This document shows positions 22,940 to 33,647 of a DNA stretch of 64,000 nucleotides, piece by piece. Where the stretch lies: the NCBI GenBank assembly GCA_015143295.1, contig CM026562.1:434001-498000 (forward strand), written 5' to 3'. The notes beneath the pieces were generated by a model. The model had not been told where the DNA came from and did no database searches. It saw nothing but the letters and a program-made list of their open reading frames with translations. This DNA is from Tetracentron sinense. Taxonomy: Eukaryota; Streptophyta; Magnoliopsida; Trochodendrales; Trochodendraceae. How positions within the stretch are numbered: position 1 is the stretch's first letter; the number at the start of each line of letters is the position of its first letter. The translations under genes and the position numbers were made by a program.

Positions 22940-24660
22940 ATATTGTATATTTCAATATTACACTGTAAAAGCAGGATGTTAGGATATATTAGATGCCAGC
23001 GCAGGGCTAATGAGGCCTCATCTTCTTCTCAGGTTGGTACATCCCAGCCAGTGATCGAGCCAGAGCAGGCTCTGGTTCACCCTGACGATCATGTGCTGGA
23101 GCAGTCAGGGGCAGCCCAGCAGGACACAACAAAGCCTGCAATAGGTACATACAAGTGATGATACTTTTTTATTTACGATATATGAAATTACTTTTCATAT
23201 TTATATTATATTAATGTAATTATTTTTCTTGTATGGGTGCAAATAAGCTGCCACCCTCTTCCCCAGTAGGGGAAGGACCCACGATAGTTACTGTTAACGA
23301 CCTAGGGCAGCCTATGGGCACCGCATCGACGAGGCTGATGACATCTATAGGGGTCTTGGCGAAGGACGGGGATATTATCTCATTAGGGATTCACAAAGAC
23401 TGGAGGCATATCCCTAGTGAGAGGAAACATGCCATGCTAGATATAGTTTTGGTAAGACAACTGGGTGTTTTCCCATAACATTTATTTCCTTATTTTAACC
23501 TTCACTGTACTAACAGTCTATCGTGTTATTCATTATATTTCGTAGAGTTGTTATGAGCTCTCCAACCCGTAGACGAGGGGTTGGGTCATCCAGAAATGCA
23601 ATGAGTTGTGGAGAGCCTGACGGAAGAGTTTGTACAATAAATGGTACAATCCAGAGAGCCCTCTACAGGCGCAGTATGTGTATGTAGATAATAGGGTAAA
23701 ACTAGACCAGTGGAGGACACTTGTGGACCATTGGAGGATAGAGGAGGCCTAGGTATGAAAATGGTTTGAGCTTTAATCTTCTAGTAGTCAACTTATTTGA
23801 TTTATGTGATCAATACTGCCACAATACTAACTGAGTGACATCATGTAAATAATAGGCTATCAGGGAGAGGAATAGGAATAATTGAGCGCATCTTACTATG
23901 TCCCACACATCCGGGACGAGGCCTTATGCCCAATACAGGGTGACTGAGGTATATGTATTACCATAATTTAGGAGAATGTATTCAATTAATGTTTTCGATA
24001 ATGTATTCGTTGTGAAGTTATTAATCGCAATTAAATTTTTCATGAAGCGTGCAAACCATTCGGATGGGCTAGAGTCGGACCAGCTTCCTATGTTTGGGGT
24101 GTTCTATACACCCCGGGATGAGACATTCGTCGATCACACATCGGAGTTGTTGCACGTATGTTTACGCATTTCATGATTAAGTATTCCTGTAATTGGTGCA
24201 AAATGTGTTTTTTTTAACGTACTTGATTATTTAACTTGAAGATATATCTATGATTGCAGGGGCAGATGATTGAGAGGTTGAGACAGAATCCTGAGGCACC
24301 GAGTACTGCTCGGAATGAGGTATTCACCGAGGTGATGGGTCCAGACGGAAACATGCATGTGCTCACTTATGGACTGGGCGGGGTTTTACCCCTTCACAGT
24401 TCCACGCTCCTGATGTAGATCATTTGAGGTGGAGGACACAGGAGGCTGAGGCTGCGCAACAGGCATAGGAGGCTGTGCACCATGACGCTTTGGCAGCTAT
24501 GCGGGCTGAGATTGGTGAATGCTGGCAGTACATGACCGAGGTTGTTGGCTTCTTCTAGCTAGATTGGGGCATTCCCATCCTTCCCCCCACCACCATCCCA
24601 GTATCGCCGATCTCAGGATGACGATGCCACCTAGTCCCCAGATGACCCCCTGGTTAGAGA
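22940..24660 (+). pseudogene. Second CACTA gene, Transposase_24-type, decayed
   Basis: Exon-like blocks on the plus strand carry the signature of the plant Transposase_24 family that accompanies TNP2 in CACTA elements. They are a Ser/Gln-rich start (22976-23157), a domain with LAKDGDIISLGIHKDWRHIP (23241-23450), LYNKWYNPESPLQ followed by VKLDQWRTLVDHW (23630-23750), ERNRNN then AHLTMSHTSGTRPYAQYR (23860-23950), and GPDGNMHVLTYGLG (24330-24380). The C-terminus is Ala/Glu-rich (24430-24560). In-frame stops at 23570, 23880 and 24467 and frame shifts disable it. The protein class is thought to bind subterminal repeats; that role is not shown here. Confidence 0.75.
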
Positions 24661-25189
24661 TTTATCATCACATGCTTGGTTGACATGTGAAGAGTTCAAC
24701 TGTTAACACAAACTTTTTTTTTTTCATATATTCATCATTGTGGATGTGCACATTGACCACGGTACGAATTTTGCATGTCTAGGCATATATATCTCTTTTT
24801 TCAATATATATATTTTGAATGATTATCTGGATGATCACTTTAGTATTGGCTTTTCACTTTAGCATATATATATATTTTTCATGACATGTGAAGACTTTTC
24901 ACCTAATAATTTGGATTAAGGCATGTGTTTGGGAGATATAGAGTTGTTAGCAATTGAGCAATAACTTTTTATTTCTTTTCAATTTCTGTAATACTATGTG
25001 GATTGTGGAAATTAGAACCTGGTTGATGTGGTGACAGGGTACATGAATGTATGTGATGTTGATTATGTGGGTTCATAATGTGGATGTGGAATATGGGATA
25101 TGGAATCTAGATATTATGTGGAATGAATGTGGGTTTTGCTGTTTGAAAATAAGATACAGGCTATAGGTTTTGCGTTATAGTTACTTGTT
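24661..25189 (+). other. AT-rich non-coding part of CACTA-A
   Basis: No gene or motif recognised. Contains runs of ATATAT and a stretch of GGATGTGGAAT-like words (25075-25110). Confidence 0.5.
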
Positions 25190-25702
25190 CTTCCAAAAAA
25201 AAAAACTGACATCAGAGACGGAAATATTTCCGTCTCTAATGTTATTTCAATATTAGAAACGGAATATTTTCCATCTCTAATGTTATTCCAATATTAGAAA
25301 CGAAACTATTTCCGTCTCTAATTAATAGTTAGTGAAGGAACTATTTCTATCACAAATAAGATATTAGAGACAGAACATGGTATTAGAGACAGAATTATTC
25401 CCGTCGCCAACACGGTATTAGAGATGAAACTATTTTTGTCTCTAATGCTTCATTAGAGACGGAAATAGTGACGTCATAAATGTATGCTTCTGCTCCGAAT
25501 AAAGGTTTTAGACACAGAATATTTCCGTGTCTAATTACATATTAGAAACAGATATTTGTTCCGTCTCTAATAGCATCAGTTACACAAGCATCCGTCACGG
25601 TATAGAGATGGCTACTATTTCCGTTTCTAATAGTATTAGAGACGGAAAAATCGTATTAGAGAAGGAAAATTTCCGTTGCTAGTCAGTAGTTTTGTTGTAG
25701 TA
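25190..25702 (+). repeat. CACTA-A 3' subterminal repeats and terminus
   Basis: Roughly a dozen copies, in both orientations, of TTAGAGACGGAAA/TTTCCGTCTCTAA, several back to back as hairpins (for example 25214-25241). The field ends in TTTTGTTGTAGTA. Such fields are binding sites for the second transposon protein in characterised CACTA elements. Confidence 0.85.
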
Positions 25703-26164
25703 CTAACTAGATTCATGGTTTACTAACTAAAGTGAGTCACTAACCCAAGGTTACCATGGGTGCGCGTGGAGCATTATCCATGCTAGGAGACTTTGGTTTT
25801 CCTCCCTTATCTCTTCTTAAATTAATACATTTATCTCACTTTCTTTTAGTATACATTTCTTCTCATTTATAAGGGTGCCATGTGTCACTTGCCACACCTT
25901 TAATAATCTTGGACGTCCCTCCCGAAGATGTTGACATGTGGCACTTACCGCTTAGTAGTCCATCATTGAACATCCCTCCCTAAGATGTTGACATGTGGCA
26001 TTTGCTACTTGTCATCATCCTAGCTCATATCTCCTTATCCTTATTAAATTTTATACATGTATTAATACTAAGCTTAATATATAATATATGATTATATACT
26101 TAAGCAATATATAATATAATACCTTTATTAAATTATATACTTCATATTTTTCTTTTTAAAAATA
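25703..26164. other. Spacer with one short direct repeat
   Basis: No gene seen. Two copies of a ~50-bp unit around AAGATGTTGACATGTGGCA lie at 25911-25962 and 25975-26022. The rest is AT-rich. Confidence 0.5.
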
Positions 26165-26290
26165 GACAGGTTGTCATAAAAAAAGTTAAGAATAAAGAAA
26201 ACAATTGATGGCTCAGGTGACTGTTCTCAGTCTGTACAATCATCTGCTAGTAGCTTATTCCAGAAGTTATGTAAACCCTCTTCCTCCAAG

Positions 26291-26580
26291 GTGCAGCCAC
26301 CGACACCATCACTACGATTGCCATTGTCATTACCACCAATAACAATATCACTACCATTGGTCATGACAACCACTGCCACTGTCACGGCCACAACCTCAAT
26401 CGGTATCACTAGTTCACCACCACTATCACTACTACTATTGTTGTCGCCACTGCCACCACCTCCATTATCAGTGCCTCCACAATCGTCACCACTACCTTAC
26501 AACCACTACTCCCATTGCTTCCACCACCACCGTCGCCTCCACCATTATTACTGTCACTACATCCATTGCCACCCCATTAC
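26291..26580. repeat. CCA-rich low-complexity tract
   Basis: Imperfect ACC/CCA triplets. The tract is absent from the matching part of CACTA-B2, so it is an insertion or expansion specific to B1. Confidence 0.8.
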
Positions 26581-26884
26581 TTTGTATGGAAACCGTATAT
26601 TGTTGAGATGAATTCTCATGAATGTTTATAAAATTAGAATTCATCTTTATGTGAATTAACTCACAGTACATGATTGAGACTTTGTCTTTTTTTTAGTACC
26701 GGCTACTATCTCTCCAAACCTACCGGACAAGTCTTCTTAAATAAAGAGTGTACGAATTTATTCAATTTATCTATTATTTATATTATTATAAATTATTACA
26801 GATGCTTAATTAACAAGTCATTGGTGTAAACATATAAAAAAAACTTAATCGGTTAGTGATATTCATGAGCTAATAGATTTCATC

Positions 26885-28000
26885 AATCTTAGGTGGAAGC
26901 TACACAACCAACAATCAATTCTTTGGAGGAATTTGAGCATTGGTTTGGTGAGAATTATAAGGATGATGCAATTCAATATTTCCAATACGATGAGAAAAGT
27001 TTTGGAAAAGGTTTTGATGAAAGGAAGATGTCGCAGAATTGTGTAAAGATTGCGACATCGGTGTGACTTTGATTCTTTTATACACAAGGTCAGACAACTC
27101 AAGAATTAATTAAAGTTATTTTATTTGCTTTCTAATTATAAATATAACATTATGACTTGCACTTAGAATTGTTATTTATTTCAGAATAATATAAGGAGTC
27201 TTGGGGATGATGAGAAAAACAAATATATATTTCTCGACACTCAACAAACATTAAAGACAAAAGGATACTAAAACAAAGATAACAAAAGAATTACACTTAA
27301 TGAAGAAAACCAACTACTCATTATACATAATGATGTTAGGTAAGTTTCGTCCTACTTTAATCATGTTATTTTGACTTATTAAGTATGAGTACTAGTACTA
27401 ATTCTTTAAGTTGAAGTATTTATTTGAGATGAAATTTACAGTTCATTTTTCAATTGTAGGATGCATTGGTGCTTGGGTGTAATTCATCCACTCACATCTA
27501 CAGTTTCCTGGTTGGACCCATTGCAAAATAACATATTCGACGCTCAGATTTTAAAATGGTTTTCAATGAGTAAGTAATTTCTTCTTTTATATTGCACATT
27601 TTACACATTTGTTTATGTTTTGTACTAATACTTTATACTATATCTTTAAATTACTTTTGTGAAGTGCATTTAATGAATTTGCGGTGAATGGTTTGAAAGT
27701 CAAGAAGAGAAGATTGAAAGAGTGGACATTTATTGATGTTAAGGTAAATTAAGACCGATCTTAATTAATTATTCTAATGTTATAATATTGAAAAGTGTTT
27801 GGCTTAAACATTACTGACAAAGTCTCATTCATTCTCTTTTTATGTAGTGTTCGAAACATAAATGTAGATAAGAATGTGACTGCTACACCATGATCTACTT
27901 GAGGGACATCATCACCAACAAGAAAACAAATATCTCTGACAAGGTTAAGGATTGTTTTTCTTCCAAGGTTAAGAACCATATAGTGCTAAAGCAATAAAAT
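26885..28000 (+). pseudogene. Ulp1-like (C48) cysteine protease gene of CACTA-B1, decayed
   Basis: The exon-like pieces are 26893-27100 (a region before the protease domain), 27461-27570, 27665-27745 and 27850-28000. The second, right after an acceptor CAATTGTAG, reads HWCLGVIHP ... VSWLDPLQN and carries the catalytic His and the Asp of Ulp1-type proteases. The last has ECDCYTMIYLRDIITNKK, matching the catalytic-Cys block usually written ECGYYxMxYxRD. The Gly after Cys is Asp. Ulp1 proteases process SUMO, and such domains are known cargo or partner genes of plant transposons. Stops and frame changes (for example just before EC at 27870) make it non-functional. Confidence 0.7.
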
Positions 28001-28157
28001 GATTTAAGAATGAACTAGCTGAATACTTTAGAAGTTATACGGTTTAGAAAAACATTTCCATATATGCATTTTGCTCATATTATAAATAAAGTCCTATTAT
28101 TTAATTCATGGATGTATAGTGTATTATATTTGCAAGTGCGATTTATGAATTTAGTAG

Positions 28158-29404
28158 TGAAATATTCATGTTCAATGATTCCTTTTACCTAGAGGGGGGG
28201 GGGGGGGGGGGGAATAGGTCTTCCTAGCAATGTATACCAATTTTTAATTTATCGATTAGTAATCAGAGTTATGGTAAACAAAGCAAACAAGTGCGGAAAG
28301 CAAAGAAGACAAGCAATCCACCACGCACAAGATTTTTACGTGAAAAACCCTTCCGGGAAAAACCATGGGACCTAGTTCAGCACAAAATCCACTATAAGAA
28401 TAAGTTATCAAACACAAGACCAAATCTTACCCAATCGAACAGCAAACACGGTTCCTCGATATAGATTCTCCGTCTTGTAGAACAACCACGAACTCCTCGT
28501 TCGATCTTTGCAGCAGCAGCTCCGGTTCCTCACCGGCCAACTTTTCTCAAAGTTTCATTCCACGATCCAACGTCAGATCACTGTCCTCGATGGCTTTGGC
28601 AACGCCAACCAACACGCACACAGAGTTCAAACTAATATGAAGGAACGAAATACTACTCCAGTGGGATCTCTAACGATAATGAAGTTCAACCAATGCAACT
28701 TAAGATAGAACAATTTGATCTTGCATCAACTAGAGCATGAGAGAGGAGAACTATGGGTATCCACCAAGTGGGGATTTAAGAACCCTAAAATCTTCAAAGT
28801 AGTCTCTAAACTCTTTCTTAAATTCCTTAGAACGAGATAAGGGATCATCCAATAAATAGCCAAGGTAATAGCACTTGCCAAAACAAGGTTCAGATGAATT
28901 TAGAATGCAAAAATACGAGATCCGACCATGAGGGGCGTTCGAATGACCTTAAAATTGGTTGAAAACAGACAAAAAGGGGGGGCCAGACAAGTTACTATTT
29001 TTGATCTCAATTGCCCGTTCGAACGGCCAGCCAGCCGTTCTTAGGCGTTCGAACGGCCAGGCTAGGTGTTCGAATGACTAATGCAAATTTTGATTGTTTT
29101 GCACTGCCACCCTTGTTTCAACATCCAAAACCTAATTAAGACAATCCGAAGGCTATTAACATTACATGGGTCATCAATTTCTAATCACCTAGGGTATATG
29201 CTTAAGGTGTTCTAAGTCAATTCCACCTGGTAACCACTAGGTATCTAGGTCACTTATCATCCTAAGAGTGTGAGTGAAGCTTGAAACCGGAATGTACTTC
29301 TCTTGAATCTTTGGAGCTTCATCTTCACCAAGAACAATGACACTAGACTTACATTGACACTATTTTGACATCGAAATTAAGCCAATACAAAATATGACCT
29401 TACA
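28158..29404 (-). mobile_element. Solo copia LTR (1,247 bp)
   Basis: TG...CA ends (TGAAATATTCATG and GACCTTACA) with perfect duplication AGTAG at 28153-28157 and 29405-29409. The uninterrupted site is present in CACTA-B2 (around 50230). It has the copia LTR features CTAGAG(G)n AATAGG near the left end and GATTTTTACGTGAAAAACCC (28331-28350). The minus-strand TATA-like CTATTTATT (28851-28860) is preceded by four or five CGTTCGAACGG palindromes (28934-29080). Confidence 0.93.
28194..28212. repeat. 19-base G run
   Basis: A homopolymer run of 19 G inside the LTR motif that normally has 5-7 G. Its length may be affected by sequencing. Confidence 0.8.
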
Positions 29405-29827
29405 AGTAGTGAGTGTGAGGAGTTACAGGTTGTAGGACTGCATAATATTTTCGGGTTTCAAATAAATCAATAATTATGGTTAACAAAAAAATCGTAAAAA
29501 ATGTGGGATAAACGATCATGGTATCCCTTCTAACTGTGATTTTTAAATCAAAACAATTACAGTTTATAGAAATAAACTATGATCTATAATAGGTGAAGAA
29601 GCCATTTTCAAAGGGAATAATCTCGATATTTAAGATATTCAATCACGAATAAAAACCATGATCATTAATATTCAAAACAATCATTGTTCAATTGAAAACC
29701 GTGATATTTAAATACATTTGATCACACGTCGAAAGGTTGCGGTTTGGTCTACATGCGGTAACCGTAATCAACGTCTTATGATCATGGATAAAAACCATAA
29801 GCAATGAGCCTTTTTCTCGTAGTGATG

Positions 29828-30810
29828 ATATCATTATTATAGGAAAATAAAGCTTCGACCCTCCACTCTTTGTTGATGCATCTTATTCACCTCTTTGCCA
29901 TAAAGGATCTCGAGCCTCTCCACTATTTCCTTGGCATTGAATCCCATCACACACCTCGAGCCCTATACCTATCACTATCCAAGTACATTTTTGATTTGCT
30001 CACTTGTGCTAAGATGGATGGGGCTAAGCCTATTAGCTCACTGGTTACCTCGTGATTCAAGTTCTCACAGTTGGATTGTGATCTTCTTGTTGATCCAACT
30101 GAGTATAGAAATATAATAGGTGCTCTTTGCACCTATTATCTTTGCATTGGGCTGCAGTTATGCATTCTCCATATCTTTGCATTGGGCTGCAGTTAAACGG
30201 ATTCTATGGATTCTACACTTTCTCAATGTTACTATTCACTTTGGTTTACACTTTCAGAAGGGTGCTTCTCTTTTAACAACGCTTTTAAATGCTGATTGAC
30301 ATAGTGATCCTGATTATTGCTAGTCTACTCAGGGTATGGTATTTTTCTTGGGTCAAGCATTATCTCTTGGAATGCCAAGAACAACCTACAATTGCTCGCT
30401 CCAATATCTAGTCTAAATATCACTCTTTTGCTCCGATTGCTCGCTCCAATACCTAGTCTAAATATCGCTCTTTAGCTCATACAGTAGCTGAACTAGCTTG
30501 GATTAGGATGATTCTTCGTGATCTTAAAGTTTTTCTTCATGCTCCTCCGACCATTTACTGTGACAACATTTCACATTAGTGTCCTGTCTCTTGTCTCCAA
30601 TCCAATTTATCATGCTTGAACTAAACATGTGGAGATAGACTACCACTCATTCATGAAAAGGTGGTTCATTGTGATATTAATATTTAGTTTGTAAGTTCAG
30701 TTGATGAGCAACTAATATTTTTACTATAGGCCTCACCAGTACTACTCGGCTTAGGAGGTTGCAATTCAAGCTGTGCTTCACCGAGGTGCCACTTTGCTTC
30801 AGGGGGCGTT
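29828..30810 (+). pseudogene. copia RT-RNase H fragment
   Basis: It starts mid-motif at DDIIIIG, the tail of the RT YVDD box, exactly where CACTA-B1 ends. It then reads LFAIKDLEPLHYFLGIE (29886-29940), followed by the connection region (KRILWILHFLNVTIHFGLHFQK, 30190-30260). The RNase H motifs come next in shifting frames: DPDY..STQGMVFFLGQ (30310), TVAELAWIRMILRDL (30485-30520) and IYCDN (30555). Last are the TKHVEIDYH remnant and LHRGATLLQGA (30770). Many stops and frameshifts. The upstream half of RT is not found to the left of CACTA-B1. Confidence 0.82.
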
Positions 30811-30943
30811 TTTTCTCAGGATACCTCCTTAAATATTTGATCTCATCCACTTATGGCAACTCTAAAATTTGCGTGAGTTGACTCTTTTCATTTGAGAATT
30901 ATTCTCTCAGTATAATCCAATCCTAAAAGATAAAAAACTTTAT

Positions 30944-31126
30944 TAGAGGAGTGCTAGCCTTACTCTAAGGCCTTTCCTACTCTTAAGGTGGGCCAACCAC
31001 CTGTCCATTTTCAGAGATAATACATACACTTTTTACGGGTTGTAATGCTTTAACTCTGAAAGTGGACAGATAGTTGGCTCAGGTTGAGAGTAGGAAAGAC
31101 CTAAGAGGAGGACTAGCACTCCTCAA
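30944..31126. mobile_element. Foldback MITE-like element (~183 bp)
   Basis: Long imperfect inverted repeats (~65 bp per arm): TTAGAGGAGTGCTAGCC and its complement, then CCTTTCCTACTCT, GGGCCAAC and CTGTCCATTTTCAGAG. No clear target duplication, so superfamily is open. Confidence 0.7.
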
Positions 31127-31270
31127 CGTGCTTATAATATGGTGCATATTTCTATTTTCAAAATTTTTAAGTAAGAAACACGTTTGACATTACTAACCAT
31201 TACTTATTTTTAAAAAAAAGAAAACAAAAAATCACGAATTTGATAAATATAATTAAATAATTCTAATCCA

Positions 31271-31431
31271 TGGTGGTGGTGGTTTAGTATGGTGGTGTTG
31301 GAGGTGCGTAGTGGGTGGTGGTGGTGGTGGTGGTGTGGTGTGGTGGCGGTGGCGGTGGTGATGGATGGTGTAGTGTGGTGGTGGTGTGGTGGTGGTGGTG
31401 GTGGTGGGTGGGTGGGTGGTGGTGGTGGGTC
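31271..31431. repeat. (GGT)n microsatellite
   Basis: Imperfect GGT triplets over ~160 bp. The open frames through it are poly-Gly/Val/Trp or His/Thr/Pro and are not genes. Confidence 0.95.
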
Positions 31432-31564
31432 CGTGTTTTCCATTTTTGTTTTTTGTTTTCAAAAACAGAGGAAACATTGATTTTCAAAATTTTTGCTACT
31501 AATTTTTAGAAGGGAAATGATTGTTTCTGTGTGCGGGTTTTGGTGGCCAGAACGCGCGCGTGTT

Positions 31565-32260
31565 TATGGGATGCCACATGCCTTTTTAAATACCCACTAA
31601 CCGTGTTTCTTTTATTACCCACTAACTGTGGTTAAGATTTACTCACCCTTAGGGTTCATTCATCTAACCTTAGATTTTAGAATTAAAAAATAAAAGATTT
31701 TAACCTTAGGTTAGTTAAATTTAACTATAGTTAAATGAGCTCTACAAGCCACCATGTGTTTCTTTTAACACCCATTAACTGTGGTTAAGATTCACTCATC
31801 CATCTAACTTGGTTTTTAGAATAAAAAAATAAAAATATTAACCTTAGGTAGTTAAGTTTAACCATAGTTAAAAGACTGCAACAAGCCGCCACATGTCCCT
31901 TTTAACACCCACTTATTGTGGTTAAGATTCACTCACCCCTAGGGTTCATCCATCTAACATTGGTTTTTAGAATAAAAAAATATTAACTTTAGGTTAGTTA
32001 ACTTAACCATAGTTAAAGGGGCTCTACGAGCTACCATGTCTCACTTTTAACACCCACTAACCGTGGTTAAGATTCACTCGTCCATAGGGTTCATTCATTT
32101 AACCTTGATTTTTAGAATAAAAAAATAAAAAATATTGACCTTAGGTTAGTTATGTTTAACTATAGTTAAAGAAGACTCTAAAATCGCCACATTTAAAAGG
32201 GGGTTATGTTTAAAAAATATTGACCTTAGGTTAGTTATGTTTAACCTATAGTGAACATAT
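31565..32260. repeat. Tandem copies of a GTGGTTAAGATTCACTC repeat family
   Basis: Four full copies plus a partial one, 135-150 bp each, starting near 31595, 31746, 31882 and 32028. Each has CCACATGT, TTTTAACACCCACTAAC, GTGGTTAAGATTCACTC, TTGGTTTTTAGAATAAAA and TTAACCATAGTTAAA. The same family forms foldbacks at 51443-52213 and 60645-60870. Confidence 0.85.
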
Positions 32261-32842
32261 TGGATCAGTTTCCATTTATCTTGTAATAGTATATTTGTTA
32301 TTATCATTGCTAACCCACCTACCACAACCAAACTATATTAGTTGGTATCTTTGTCCTTGATACTTTTGTGTTGCTGATGGATACGTTAGAATCATCAAAG
32401 CCCGTGACCCTCAATTGAATCCCATTGGACATTAGAAAAGTTAGTGCATCATTGGCTCACTTTTTAATAGTATTATGATAAGATTTAGGTAGAGATTTAT
32501 TTTAAATATAGTTATTGGATTAATTTGGTGCCATCGATTTCTCATGAAATAAAATAGTATTTGGAGTTGAGAGCTAATAGGGAAGAGAAGACCAAGAGTC
32601 ATCATAATCAGGAAAGGCAACAGAACCCATCTGTGAATTTTCTCCACCACCAAATGAACACTAGAGGAGGTGGGACACTATTACCAACCAATCTCAGAAT
32701 ATATCATCATCTTCAAAAGCCAACCCGATATCAGGTATTATAAACATCTATTATAATGTCGGATCCATTCAATGGTGTTATGGTAACCACACTGCCCCTT
32801 TTTCATATGTATGGCTTAATGTGCAAAGATTAGCAAAAACTT

Positions 32843-32883
<41 letters not shown>

Positions 32884-33085
32884 ATTGGGTTTGCATAGGG
32901 GCGGAGCCAGGGGCAAGAGGGCGCGTGTCCCCCTCAGCTTTTGAAAAACAAGAGTTTTTGGGGATATAGAAATGGGAATAGGGGCAGGTGCACCCTAAAC
33001 TTTTGAAAAAGAAGTATTTTTATACTAAGTTTTTAATTTATTTAATTGTGTGTAATCATGGGACAACGGGTAATTTTCTCCTAAA
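32261..33085. other. Spacer without recognised gene
   Basis: AT-rich. Contains a (TA)n microsatellite at 32850-32876 and a GGGGCGGAGCCAGGGGCAAG word (32898-32917) typical of degraded plant repeats. Nothing else could be assigned. Confidence 0.5.
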
Positions 33086-33478
33086 CACTACTATAAATAT
33101 GTTTATTAATCACGGATGCATTTCTAAGAATAATGATGGTGTTCATGAGAATTGTGATAAAATCCCTTATAAATCGCGAGAGAGATTGCAGAAAAAATTT
33201 GACGAGATTTCCATCACAGTTAAAACATAAAGCATGATATATATTTGTCGCAGGAAATTTAAGATCACGGTTAAATCCTAACTGTGATCACTGTTTAATA
33301 TATAGATCACCATTCTTAACATAACAATGATCTAATATCCTTTTAATAACATAAGTTATCAACATAAACATAATTGTTTTGATTAAAATTTATAATGTCC
33401 AATCACAATTAACAAACGTGATCGATGGTCCGCTCTATAAATACCTTCCACTAGTCGATATTTTAGATAACTTAGTTT

Positions 33479-33647
33479 GACTCAAGAGAAGGTTGATCCC
33501 ATGTGTTGCTGTAATTTTGCTTTTGAATATGTCAAAACAATTCTCTGCAATACCAAGCTGACCACCTCAAATACTTGCAAAAAATCTTAACTTTTTTTTG
33601 TAAGTTTTTTAGATGGTTCAGCCTGGTTTCATAGTGTGTGTTGTAAC
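33479..33647 (+). repeat. First copy of a ~170-bp duplication in CACTA-B2
   Basis: It shares CTCAAGAGAAG, TGCTGTAAT, TTGAATATGTCA, TGACCACCTC, ATACTTGC and TGGTTCAG in order with 46681-46855. The nested retrotransposon inserted right at its end, so the two copies were once about 80 bp apart. Confidence 0.8.

Larger units (their letters stand above)
15430..25702 (+). mobile_element. CACTA-A: En/Spm-type DNA transposon, 5' end missing
   Basis: It contains a TNP2-type transposase gene, a Transposase_24-type second gene, a subterminal repeat field and a 3' terminus reading TTTTGTTGTAGTA at 25690-25702 (inverse of CACTACAACAAAA with the last base changed). This is the standard CACTA order. The left end is missing, so the start given is a guess. 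Solo LTR 3 (19907-22718) is nested inside. Confidence 0.8.
26165..29824 (+). mobile_element. CACTA-B1: CACTA element with Ulp1-like gene, 5' end missing
   Basis: The 3' terminus is CCTTTTTCTCGTAGTG (29809-29824), the inverse of a CACTA end, followed by ATG as the probable 3-bp duplication. A subterminal field of (A)ATCACGGTT-like repeats precedes it (29500-29800). Its interior matches CACTA-B2 (26880-27120 with 49350-49580; 29420-29824 with 50240-50551). The left limit is where similarity to B2 stops being visible. A solo copia LTR lies inside. Confidence 0.75.

Noticed and set aside
31210-31509. Five overlapping open frames around 31.2-31.5 kb
   Set aside because: Produced by the GGT microsatellite: poly-Gly/Val/Trp or His/Pro/Thr.
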